In this document: positions 1-6,629 of the stretch, one piece after another
How the letters are laid out: each line of letters opens with the position of its first letter
How positions within the stretch are numbered: the stretch's first letter is position 1
Assembly: GCA_003427395.1 (NCBI GenBank)
Contig: BFEA01000133.1
Coordinates: 2,163,959 to 2,184,156 of the forward strand
Source: Chara braunii
Taxonomy: Eukaryota; Streptophyta; Charophyceae; Charales; Characeae
Reading direction: 5' to 3'
DNA length: 20,198 bases
Translations under genes and position numbers: made by a program
The notes under the pieces: generated by a model
The model's input: the letters and a program-made list of their open reading frames with translations, nothing else
Told to the model about the DNA's origin: nothing
The model's database searches: none

Positions 1-283
1 CTGAGTGCTGAGATGGAAAAAGCAATATTTTTGCAATTAACCCTTGCCATCTCTTCCTGTTGAAAGTATGTATGCTAAGAATTTTTAAATTTAATTTAGT
101 AATAAGAAAAACGATGTTGCTTTACAAAGATGCTAAATTTCAACATCGCTGGATCTGTGAGATTAAATTATCGAATCCTAAATTCTTTGAACAGATTTGA
201 CTTGATATATTAATTGCAATCAAAACAAAGACTCAGTAGGGAAAAAAGTCCCAAAGATTTATTTATATATTGTCTATATATCT
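1..283. other. AT-rich intergenic DNA, nothing recognised
   Basis: The stretch is AT-rich, with no long open frame, no tRNA-like boxes and no repeat shared with the rest of the window that I can see. It ends in TA-rich sequence that runs into the first copy of the hairpin module. Confidence 0.6.
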
Positions 284-362
284 CGTCAAATAGAGCTGCT
301 GCCCGGTAAACCGTAAGCAGAGAGGAGAAAGGGAGAAGAGAAGAGGACAACAACAAACGAGG
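284..362 (-). repeat. Hairpin module P, copy 0
   Basis: This is an isolated copy of the module that recurs at 2480-3390. It reads CGTCAAATAGAGCTG, then a CTGCCCGGTAAACCGTAAGCAG-like hairpin at 299-320, then a purine tract and GAGGACAACAACAAACGAG. Copies 5 and 7 (2898-2957, 3211-3261) have the same order and orientation. It carries a small insertion in the purine tract. No adjacent hammerhead-like core is visible here. Confidence 0.75.
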
Positions 363-540
363 GGCTGTCTATGACAAACTGATTCGCCCGTGCTACCGAA
401 GAGTCGGCGAAGACTACAGAGCAACTGCAACCTTTTGCTATTTCCCCCCCCTCAGCTGGGCCCACCAATAGACTATAGTTCCTCCCTGTAGTCAGGACGG
501 AAAAGAAAAAAAACAAAAACAAAAACAAAAACAAAAAACG
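363..540 (+). mobile_element. A-tailed retroposon-like sequence
   Basis: About 130 bp of non-repetitive sequence ends in an A-rich tail made of repeated CAAAAA units (about 503-538), as expected of a retroposed element. The 3' part (about 453-500) resembles the start of the TSD-bracketed insertion at 6822-6928: both have CAGCT, then CCACCAATAGA, then GTAGTCAGG and GG at similar spacing. That supports a shared short retroposon 3' module. The 5' boundary and a TSD are not clear. The SINE at 545-739 is inserted directly behind the tail. Confidence 0.45.
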
Positions 541-544
541 AATC

Positions 545-739
545 TACCCATTGGCAAGAGAGAGCCTAGTTCAGTGGGTACGTACACCATTGAACTGTTG
601 AAATACAGACCAGGTGCTGTGTTCGAATCCAGATGATGGAACTTGATGAGTAAAACCAAATATTTCTGAATTGCCTGGGGCCGGTCAGCTCAATGATAAT
701 AGCTCAAGACCGTCGCCTTTTTATTATAAAAAAAAACAC
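545..739 (+). mobile_element. tRNA-derived SINE, copy 1
   Basis: The element has an A-box-like TAGTTCAGTGG at about 568-578 and a B-box GTTCGAATCC at 621-630, the internal pol III promoter of tRNA genes. A tRNA-unrelated body follows (CTGAATTGCCTGGGGCCGG at about 666-684, then TCAGCTCAATGATAATAGCTC), then a T/A-rich tail. The 9-bp direct repeat AAACGAATC lies at 536-544 and 740-748 and fits a TSD. A second, reverse-oriented copy at about 4919-5133 shares both the tRNA head and the body, so this is a family and not a stray tRNA. The anticodon arm does not fold well, so it is not a functional tRNA. Confidence 0.8.
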
Positions 740-819
740 AAACGAATCGAAGAAAAGAACCTACTACCAGTTTCTGTGTCTCCTTGACTGAACTTCCGAC
801 TACTAGATTATTATTACCC

Positions 820-931
820 CTACCTTCTTCCCCCGAATACAACGTACAGTAATTATAGCTGTATTTGGGGTATCTTTCAGTCTAAATACAGTTATATTGA
901 CCGTACGTTGTATTCGGGGAAAGAAGGTAGT
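820..931. mobile_element. MITE A, copy 1 (Tc1/mariner-like, TA target)
   Basis: This is an almost fully palindromic element of about 110 bp. The left arm starts CCTTCTTCCCCCGAATAC (822 on) and the right arm is its complement, ending in GAAAGAAGG at 928. The arms also carry ACAACGTAC and a partly paired TATAGCTGTATTTGGG-like interior. TA dinucleotides flank both ends, consistent with a Tc1/mariner-type TA duplication. A second copy lies at 5133-5237. It has no coding capacity. Confidence 0.8.
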
Positions 932-933
932 AG

Positions 934-1023
934 TCCGTTCCTGGCCGCAATTTCCTCGCCGATTCATTAACCAAAATCGTCCCTCAGGGATTACCGTGTT
1001 CCCGCCACTGCAGTAGGACGTGA
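934..1023 (+). mobile_element. MITE B, partial copy
   Basis: The sequence GTTCCTGGCCGCAATTTC begins at 937 and is followed by AAATCGTC, TCAGGGA, TACC and CCGCCA in the same order as in the full copy at 1101-1231. Only the left arm and centre are present; the right terminal inverted repeat is missing. It starts a few bases after the right end of MITE A. Confidence 0.65.
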
Positions 1024-1100
1024 AGACAACATTTCCGAGAGGAAAAAAAAAGAAAGAAAAAAAAAACTGAAATATCAAATTTAAGTAGCTTTGAGCCTTT

Positions 1101-1231
1101 GACGTTCCTGGCCGCAATTTCGGCCATTTGTGAACCGAAATCGTCAGCCTGAGGGAGTACCCTGTTTTACCCGCCAATGGGACTTGACGATTTCGGTTCC
1201 GAATAGTGCTGAAATTGCGGCCAGGAACGTC
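1101..1231. mobile_element. MITE B, full copy
   Basis: This is a 131-bp element with long terminal inverted repeats. It starts GACGTTCCTGGCCGCAATTT at 1101 and ends with the exact complement at 1231. The inner parts (GAACCGAAATCGTCA and TGACGATTTCGGTTC) pair as well, leaving a centre of about 40 bp. The flanks ...CCTTT and ACTTTG... share CTTT, offset by one base, which could be a TSD. It encodes no protein. The superfamily is not assignable from the ends. Confidence 0.8.
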
Positions 1232-1413
1232 ACTTTGAAAGTTAAACGCCAAACAGAGTAATTACTTATTACAGGCATTTGCTGCGCATGGACACTCGTA
1301 ATCCGGACTCAGCCTGTCACGAAATGCTGTAATAATTCTAATTTAATAAATAAATTAATAAATACCTGCAGCCTTCAGAGTTTCAGGTATGATGTAGGTG
1401 TCACGGAGTGATA

Positions 1414-2167
1414 GTCTGGTGCAGGGTAACCGGCGTTCGGGACGGGCCGAACGCCCGAACGTATGGGACCCCTTGGGGATGCGTTCGGCGGTTCGGGCCG
1501 AACGCGGACCCAAAAAAAAAAAAAAAACAAAAAAAAAACAAAGTCATCAAAAAAATCTGAAAAAACGATATGTTATGGAGAAAAATACAGTTAACAAGAT
1601 TTGCCTGAGCATTACGGCCGAATTCCTTACCAAATTTGAAATAAAAATAAAATACACAGAACAAATACTAATAATAAGAATAAATAAAAATAAAAAGAGA
1701 ATTAAATTCAGTGAGTGCGCGAGCATGTTTTCGACACCGCCATCTTTGGCGATTTTCATTTTTTTTTAGCATAGCTAAATGCCTGAAAATTGACAGATGT
1801 GTACTTCACATACTGTAATACAAAACCCACTAAAAAAGTTTCAAAAAATAATAAAATTGTCTAGACCCCGAACTAAAGTGAAAACAAAAAGTCAAAAGTG
1901 AAAAAAAACGTGGGCCAGCACGTTTTGACACCGCCATCTTTGGCGATTTTTAAATCTTATTTGGCTAAGCCAAATGACTTGAAAATGTATAGGCATGTAC
2001 CTCACGTCATAGAGAACTCGTAAAACAAAATTCAGAAAAAACAAATTATTTTTAGACCCCTAAATAATGTTTGGCGGGGGCCGAACGCCGTCGGGTTCGG
2101 GCCCCGTACGGGACCCCGAACGCCCCCGGGGCCTCCATACGTACGGGATGGTAACCCTGGTCTGGTG
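1414..2167. mobile_element. Complete non-autonomous hAT-like transposon with 8-bp TSD
   Basis: The element spans 1422-2159 (738 bp). The left end is CAGGGTAACC and the right end is the complement of CAGGGTTACC. The 8-bp direct repeat GTCTGGTG sits immediately outside both ends (1414-1421 and 2160-2167). An 8-bp TSD with a terminal CAGGG is characteristic of the hAT superfamily. Both subterminal regions (about 90 bp each) are very GC-rich and full of CGAACG/CGTTCG motifs, whereas the interior is A-rich. The interior contains two diverged direct repeats (about 1722-1873 and 1918-2058), both with GACACCGCCATCTTTGGCGA. It also has a box at about 1550-1665 shared with elements at 18067 and 19474. 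There is no transposase, so it needs an autonomous partner. Confidence 0.9.
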
Positions 2168-2308
2168 TGATTTTCGTCCAAGGTATCCTTGAGGGCAGTG
2201 GCAGGTGGTCCCCACCACCACCTCCTCGGAGGGGTATCAGTTGTGCGGAAGCCGTCACAGTGGTCAACCCCATCGGTTGACTTCAGGGCAGTAACTGTCA
2301 CTGTCACA
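2168..2308. other. Unassigned sequence between transposon and poly(A) insertion
   Basis: No coding frame or known element is seen. It contains a short duplicated phrase (GAGGGCAGTGGC near 2190 and CAGGGCAGTAAC near 2284) and a GGTGG/CCACC-rich stretch that can fold back. Confidence 0.4.
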
Positions 2309-2361
2309 GTGGTGGATTATCCCCAAAAAAAAAAAAAAAAAAAAAAAAAAGTGGTGGATTA
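2309..2361 (+). mobile_element. Poly(A) micro-insertion with 11-bp TSD
   Basis: The 11-mer GTGGTGGATTA occurs at 2309-2319 and again at 2351-2361. Between them are only TCCCC and about 26 A residues. This looks like target-primed insertion of an extremely 5'-truncated retrotranscript: a TSD around almost pure poly(A). Similar structures occur at 4975-5030 and 6616-6663. Confidence 0.7.
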
Positions 2362-2389
2362 CAACTTAAATCGGTTATCATCGGTTAGG

Positions 2390-2410
2390 GCGACTCTGCC
2401 GCAGAGTCGC
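2390..2410. other. Perfect 9-bp stem hairpin
   Basis: GCGACTCTG and CAGAGTCGC are exact complements separated by CCG. The hairpin lies about 40 bp upstream of the first hammerhead-like core of the compound repeat. No terminator-like or regulatory function can be assigned. Confidence 0.6.
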
Positions 2411-2440
2411 GCAGAGGGTAAGGGGGTTCAGCCTCCCGCT

Positions 2441-3390
2441 CATTCCCTGACACTCCGACGAAACAGTCTACCACGGCCCGTTGTTTGGTGTCCTCTTCTC
2501 ATCTCACTCTCTGCCTACTGTTCACCGGCCGTTCTGTATATCACCGCAGTTCTCTATATCTGATTCCCCGGCAGTTTGTCTGCCTACTGTTCACCGGCCG
2601 TTCTCTATATCACCGCAGTTGTCTATATCACCGGCAGTTCTCTATATCGTCATATAGAACTGCTGGTGAATGGTGGGCGGAGAGGGGAAAGAGGACAACA
2701 AAAGACGATATTATACTCCCTCTCTGCCTACGATTTACCGGGTAGTTCTGTTTGACGATGTATATATCGTCACAAAGATATCAGAGCGCAAAAGCGAAAA
2801 AAACAAAAGGAAAACAAGAAAACAAAATACTGTAATTCCTTTTTTTTATGTTGCGTACAAGGCCGCTCACCTGGATGTACGATGTATATATATATATCGC
2901 CAAACAGAGCTGCCCGGTAAACCATAGGCATAGAGGGAGAAGAGGACAACAAACGAAACGCTATATATGTATATATGTGTGTATATATTTATATATACAT
3001 ATGATGAGTCGGTCAAACTCCGACGAAACAGTGTCACAGGCCCTCGTTTGTTGTCCTCTTCTCCCTCCCTCTCTGCCTACGGTTTAACGGGCAGCTCTGT
3101 TTGACTAAATATACAATATACATATCGTCACACCGTGTATCGGAGCGCAAAGGCGAAAAACAAAAAAGGAAAGAAGGAAGGAAGGAAAGCTCCGCCTGTT
3201 CATCACCTAGGCAAACAGAGCTGCCCGGTAAACCGTAGGCAGAGAGGGAGAAGAGGACAAATGTATATTTATTATTATATATATATTGTCACACTGTGAT
3301 ATATACATTATATATATATATATATATTTCGTCAAACAGAACTGTCCAATGAAACTCCGACGAAACAGCCTCTCGTTTGTTGTCCTATGT
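2441..3390. repeat. Compound repeat array: hairpin module P, TA spacers and hammerhead-like cores
   Basis: A module P of about 55 bp recurs in both orientations. In plus orientation it reads CTCGTTTGTTGTCCTCTTCT, then a CTGCCTACGGTTTAACGGGCAG-type hairpin, then CTCTGTTTGACGA. Plus copies lie at 2480-2540, 2579-2610 (partial), 2715-2759 and 3043-3105. Minus copies lie at 2655-2707, 2898-2957 and 3211-3261. A broken copy lies at 3331-3386. TA-rich spacers separate them. A second module S (TCGTCACA, CAGAGCGCAAA or CGGAGCGCAAA, GGCGAAAAA, then an A/G-rich tract) follows at 2761-2850 and 3120-3199 and again at 19318-19417. A CTCCGACGAAACAG box precedes module P at 2453, 3018 and 3355. No protein is encoded. 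Confidence 0.8.
3001..3040 (+). ncRNA. Hammerhead-ribozyme-like core (probably decayed)
   Basis: TGATGA (3002-3007) is followed by a 5-bp stem GTCGG/CCGAC (3008-3012 with 3020-3024) closed by a 7-nt loop. GAAA comes next (3025-3028), then C and, after a 3-nt loop, GTC (3033-3035). This is the order CUGAUGA - stem II - GAAA - short stem III - GUC of a hammerhead ribozyme. Two faults argue against activity: the C that should precede UGAUGA is A, and the flanks do not form a clear stem I. The partner copies at 2445-2470, 3345-3370 and 19186-19210 keep the 3' half only. Confidence 0.4.
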
Positions 3391-3629
3391 GTGTAGATAT
3401 CTATATGTACGACCTCGCCTCCGAAGAAGGCTTGACCGATCGACCAATCAACCACGCAATCAAATCATACCCCCCCTTGTTCCCCATAAAATTTTGCTCC
3501 ATCATGATGTAGTCAAGATGGGAAGAGAAAAAAAAACGAAAAGAAGCAGCAGACATACCAAACCAGTTTTTTTTTCTGTCGAAAACAAAATTTGAAACAG
3601 ACGAAAAGAAAAAGGAAACGTACCATACC

Positions 3630-3780
3630 ATCCTCCTCCTCCTCCTCCTCCTCTTCTTTCTCCTCCTCATCCTCATCATCATAAAAAAATCAATCAATCA
3701 ATGAAAGATCGATCCGTTCATCATTGACCAATGAAGATCCCTCGACTGGTTTTTGATTGATTGATTGATGGATCATCACA
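3630..3780. repeat. CCT microsatellite and TGAT/ATCA inverted repeat
   Basis: An imperfect (CCT)n run starts at 3631 and passes into CATCAT-rich sequence. AAAATCAATCAATCAATGA (about 3687-3705) and GATTGATTGATTGATGG (about 3756-3772) then form an inverted repeat around a loop of about 50 bp. Confidence 0.7.
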
Positions 3781-3924
3781 CTAAAAAAAAAAAAAACACA
3801 AAATAAAGCAAAGGGAGTGAAAGGAGGGTGGGCGGAGGAGGACGACCAGGAAGCAGCAGGAAGAAGAAGAGGAGGAGGTCGTCGTCGTCATGGTGAAGGT
3901 GACGACAACCAGGACAGTGACAAC

Positions 3925-3926
<2 letters not shown>

Positions 3927-4002
<76 letters not shown>
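3927..4002 (+). repeat. (CT)n microsatellite
   Basis: About 75 bp of uninterrupted CT dinucleotides. It creates artefactual Leu-Ser or Arg-Glu open frames on both strands. Confidence 0.97.
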
Positions 4003-4004
<2 letters not shown>

Positions 4005-4366
4005 CATCGCACTCGCCGTCTTACTCCTCTTCTCCCTTCCACCTTTTCCTCGTCCTGCTCCTCCTCGGCCTTTTTTTTTTTTTTTTTTGTCATTATCTTG
4101 TTGTATTTTGTTATACCCCGCCGTCTCCCCCCCGCTCCCCCTCCCCATGTTCACCGTCCACCGCCATCCACCTCTCCACCGAAATCCACCTCTCCACCGA
4201 AATCCACCCTCCTCCTTTTCGTCGTCGTCGTAAACGTCTCCCACCGTCCTCCGTTTTTTCCGCTGTCATCCTTCGGACCACCATGACCCTGCTTTTTTAT
4301 CTTCGCTCTTTTTTACGCCCCCCCGCCTAATCCGCCCTCCTTTCGTCCTCGGATCGGATGTCAAAC
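4003..4366. other. Pyrimidine-rich low-complexity DNA with an 18-bp tandem repeat
   Basis: C/T-rich sequence holds poly(T) at 4072-4088 and two exact copies of an 18-bp unit, ATCCACCTCTCCACCGAA, at about 4167-4202. Open frames here are Pro/Ser-rich low complexity. I see no splice-bounded exon. Confidence 0.5.
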
Positions 4367-4387
4367 GAGAGAGAGAGAGAGAGAGAG
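4367..4387 (+). repeat. (GA)n microsatellite
   Basis: A short GA run of about 20 bp, downstream of the candidate minus-strand exon in transcript direction. Confidence 0.9.
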
Positions 4388-4416
4388 GAGGGCAAATGAG
4401 GGAGATCGTGGCTTAC

Positions 4417-4463
4417 CTCTTTGCCGCGTAGCCGTCTTCAGTCACCAGAGGAGTCCTTTCGAG
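4417..4463 (-). CDS. Candidate 47-nt internal exon, product unknown
   Basis: On the minus strand the block is preceded by GTTCCTATTCCAG (a short pyrimidine-rich stretch ending in AG) and followed by GTAAGC, a consensus 5' splice site after ...AAAGAG. Only one of the three frames is open, reading LERTPLVTEDGYAAKR. The composition is balanced, unlike the surrounding microsatellites. I do not recognise the protein. The acceptor is only moderately convincing and the exon might extend upstream toward 4530. No partner exon is evident on the minus strand within the window, so this remains a candidate. Confidence 0.3.
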
Positions 4464-4538
4464 CTGGAATAGGAACTTCAACTTGTACAGCGTCGAAAAT
4501 CGGAAATGAAGATTTCTCCGAAGGTCTTCACTTTCTCC

Positions 4539-4540
<2 letters not shown>

Positions 4541-4601
<61 letters not shown>
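4541..4601 (+). repeat. (CT)n microsatellite
   Basis: About 60 bp of CT repeats. Confidence 0.97.
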
Positions 4602-4603
<2 letters not shown>

Positions 4604-4623
4604 GCAAACACCGCAACCCCTCT

Positions 4624-4625
<2 letters not shown>

Positions 4626-4659
<34 letters not shown>

Positions 4660-4850
4660 ACTGCGTACCCAAGCACCTTACGGTGGACAAGTTACACGCA
4701 CACGCACACGCACACGCACACGCACATACACACACGAAGGACGAGATGCACGCTTCAACTGCACCGACGCACTCACACACACACAAGTGCACCCCTCCGA
4801 TACAGACACACACACATACACTACTGCGTACCCCCGCACCCTTACCGGGG
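4626..4850 (+). repeat. (CA)n and (CACACG)n arrays with a duplicated flank
   Basis: A CA run lies at 4626-4655 and a CACACG-type array at about 4693-4734, with more CA at 4774-4820. The sequence after a CA run, CTACTGCGTACCC followed by GCACC and TTAC, occurs twice (about 4658-4681 and 4823-4846). The whole CA-plus-flank block was therefore probably duplicated with a period of about 165 bp. Confidence 0.85.
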
Positions 4851-4918
4851 GCTCGGTCCCACCTGCTGTGCGTTATAGTGGAAGCTGACTACGATGGTGC
4901 GACACAGTTTCGCGCGGG

Positions 4919-5133
4919 TTTTTTTCTTTTCTTCAGAAAATCGGAAAAAGGTCGACGGACGGCGTTGAGATATCATCATTGAGCTGACCTCCAAAAAAAA
5001 AAAAAAAAAAAAAAAATCATTGAGCTGACCGGGCCGAGGTAATTCAGAATTATATTATACGGCTCCGCTGTCAGGATTCGAACTCTGGCCTGGATTTCGC
5101 AGTTCATTGGTGTAGCATAGCAACTGAGCTACC
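4919..5133 (-). mobile_element. tRNA-derived SINE, copy 2, interrupted by poly(A) insertion
   Basis: Read on the minus strand, it has an A-box TAGCTCAGTTG ending at 5133, the shared CACCAATGAACTG, a B-box GTTCGAATCC at about 5074-5083, and the body CTGAATTACCTCGGCCCGG. TCAGCTCAATGAT, CTCAACGCCGTC and CCTTTTT follow. These match copy 1 (545-739) in order. The tRNA 5' head is missing because MITE A abuts the A-box. A poly(A) insertion with its own TSD (4975-5030) splits the body. Confidence 0.8.
4975..5030 (+). mobile_element. Poly(A) micro-insertion with 15-bp TSD inside SINE copy 2
   Basis: ATCATTGAGCTGACC occurs at 4975-4989 and 5016-5030. Between them is TCC followed by about 23 A. SINE copy 1 has the same position uninterrupted (TCAGCTCAATGATAATAGCTC), which shows that the A-tract was inserted and that the 15-mer was duplicated with it. 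Confidence 0.8.
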
Positions 5134-5237
5134 TTCTTCCCTCGAATACAACGTACGGTCATTATGGCTGTATCTAGACAGAAAGATGCCTCAAATACAG
5201 CTATAATGACCGTACGTTTCATTCGGGGGAAGAAGGC
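5131..5237. mobile_element. MITE A, copy 2
   Basis: This palindromic element begins CCTTCTTCCCTCGAATAC (5133 on) and ends in CATTCGGGGGAAGAAGG at 5237. ACGTACGGTCATTATGGCTGTAT and its complement form the inner arms. It matches copy 1 (820-931) in both arms. TA precedes the left end, but CC, not TA, follows the right end, so the target duplication is lost on that side. It lies directly against the A-box of SINE copy 2. Confidence 0.8.
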
Positions 5238-5345
5238 CCGGGTTCCTCCCAGCAGGTTCCTCCTCGGTAACGACGGCAACTGATGCTCGGGCCGCCCGCC
5301 TCACGCAGCGGATGGGTGTTCAGAATACTCTCAGCCGGCATGGAA

Positions 5346-5388
<43 letters not shown>

Positions 5389-5715
5389 CCCCCAAAATCA
5401 CAAGTTCTCAATCAAAGGGTCTCGCCGCACGAAACGAAAACGAAACGAGTGCATCTGCCCACGAAAGGGGCAAAATACACTCGTTACTATTTATAGCAAA
5501 ACGATGAACCTGACCATTTTCTGCAGGACCATGCACATGTTTCGTTTTTCGTTTCGTGTCCCGTGCGGCGACGCCCAAAGACTCTTTTTTTTTTTTCCAA
5601 AGACTTCTTTTTTTTTCAAAGACTCTTTTTTTTTTCGGCTTTTAGAATCTGTTAGGCTTCCTTCTCCCTCGTTTGGTTGCCTACGCTGATGTCTCGCGTT
5701 GACCCTTTCTCCGCC
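5238..5715. other. Unassigned sequence with long poly(T) tracts
   Basis: It contains a poly(T) of about 38 at 5351-5388. Three copies of CAAAGACT lie at 5576-5583, 5598-5605 and 5617-5624, each followed by a T-tract. No plausible coding exon is seen; the open frames read through poly(Phe) or poly(Lys). Confidence 0.6.
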
Positions 5716-5979
5716 AGGGGGCAAGGTCCCACTTGCACGGATTAAGAGATTCTGGCCGTTGGATCTTTGCCATCCGCCCGGGGGCAAGGTCCCACTTGCA
5801 CGGATTAAGAGATTCTGGCCGTTGGATCTTCGCAATCTACGGTCAATGTCGCTTAATTCGTGTAAGTGGGACCTAGCCCTGGGGCAAGGTCCCACTTGCG
5901 CAAATTAGGAGATTTCGGCCGTTGATCTTTGCAATCTACGGTCAGTATCTCTTAATTCGTGCAAGTGGGACCTAGCCCC
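5716..5979. repeat. Tandem foldback repeat, about 2.5 units
   Basis: Units B (5781-5879) and C (5881-5979) are each nearly palindromic. The left arm runs GGGGCAAGGTCCCACTTGC, then ATTAAGAGATT and GGCCGTTGGATCTT. The right arm runs AATCTACGGTCA, then CTTAATTCGTG and AAGTGGGACCTAGCCC, the complement of the left. Unit A (about 5717-5772) is a left arm only. A and B are nearly identical over the left arm; C is more diverged. The form suggests a foldback/MITE-like element that became tandemly duplicated. Confidence 0.85.
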
Positions 5980-6029
5980 CGGGCTGAGTTCACTCTGCTT
6001 GGTCACTTCATTGAGCGATCCTTTTACAA

Positions 6030-6085
6030 GACTCGTACGTCTTTTTTTCTTTTTCTCTTTTTTTTTTTTTCTTTTTTTTTTTGCA
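6030..6085 (+). repeat. T-rich low-complexity tract
   Basis: T-rich sequence with scattered C, immediately before the decayed coding region. Confidence 0.85.
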
Positions 6086-6132
6086 AGAAAGCCCTTATTC
6101 CAAGCCCACTATCCCCGTGACGGTAATAGAGC

Positions 6133-6629
6133 ATGGAACTAGTCAGTGGAGTTGACGCCAACAATGGGGGTCCTCAATCCCCCCTCCGGATAGAGGGGTG
6201 GACAGAGAAGATGAGGAAAGAGAGGGAACTCATCTCCCTCTGTTATGAGAAGGCTGTGTTCCGGGCGGACATTGATGCTGGGGAGATGGAAATTGATGGG
6301 AGAGAAGTACGGTTTAGCGTCAACACCTCCATTGACGGTATTAAGATTACATGGGGGACCGTCATGATTAAGAAAGTCAATTATGATATTTGTGAGAGCG
6401 TACGAGGATAGCAAAGTTCGAGAAGGTCGCTTTGAGGCAGACACGTTCAGTAAAGGAAGAGTGAAGGTCGAAAGCCCTAATGTCGTTTCGTATGTGGCAA
6501 AGAGGAGGGGAGTTGCATCGTGGATGGTCACCAAGGGCCATGATTAGATTACCCTAGGTCTCACAAAGTATAGACTGGAATTTAATGCTTGCAGGGGTCC
6601 CCTCCATAGAGTCTTAGGAGTATTGGTTG
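6133..6629 (+). pseudogene. Decayed coding sequence, family not recognised
   Basis: The frame opens with ATG at 6133 and runs 92 codons to TAG at 6409. A +1 frame at 6392 then continues as VRAYEDSKVREGRFEAD... to TAG at 6545. Past that stop the same frame stays open to the poly(A) insertion at 6630. The residues are well mixed (for example MEIDGREVRFSVNTSIDG in the first part), unlike the low-complexity frames elsewhere. That suggests one ancestral protein broken by a frameshift near 6390 and by stops. The TAG at 6545 follows HD and could come from CAG. I do not recognise the family; a retroelement gag-like or other element protein is possible. There is no visible promoter. Confidence 0.45.

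Noticed and set aside
372-425. Possible second hammerhead (CTGATTCGCC ... GGCGAAGAC)
   Set aside because: The 5' core lacks the conserved GA after CUGAU and the 3' core is GAAG instead of GAAA.
565-640. Functional tRNA gene
   Set aside because: A and B boxes are present, but the anticodon and acceptor stems do not pair. A second copy with a shared non-tRNA body shows a SINE.
1398-1769. 123-codon plus frame
   Set aside because: It lies across the terminus and A-rich interior of the hAT-like element and is Lys-rich by composition.
2441-3390. CRISPR-like array
   Set aside because: Repeats alternate in orientation, vary in spacing and are separated by TA-rich DNA. The context is eukaryotic.
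3817-4330. Several open frames of 100-146 codons on both strands
   Set aside because: They are made by CT/GA microsatellites and poly(T), with no splice-bounded or domain-like part.
4421-4982. Open frames of 155 and 158 codons on the plus strand
   Set aside because: Most of each is Ser-Leu and His-Thr repeats from CT and CA arrays.
5312-5689. 125-codon plus frame with a phenylalanine run
   Set aside because: It is driven by poly(T), with no recognisable domain or splice context.
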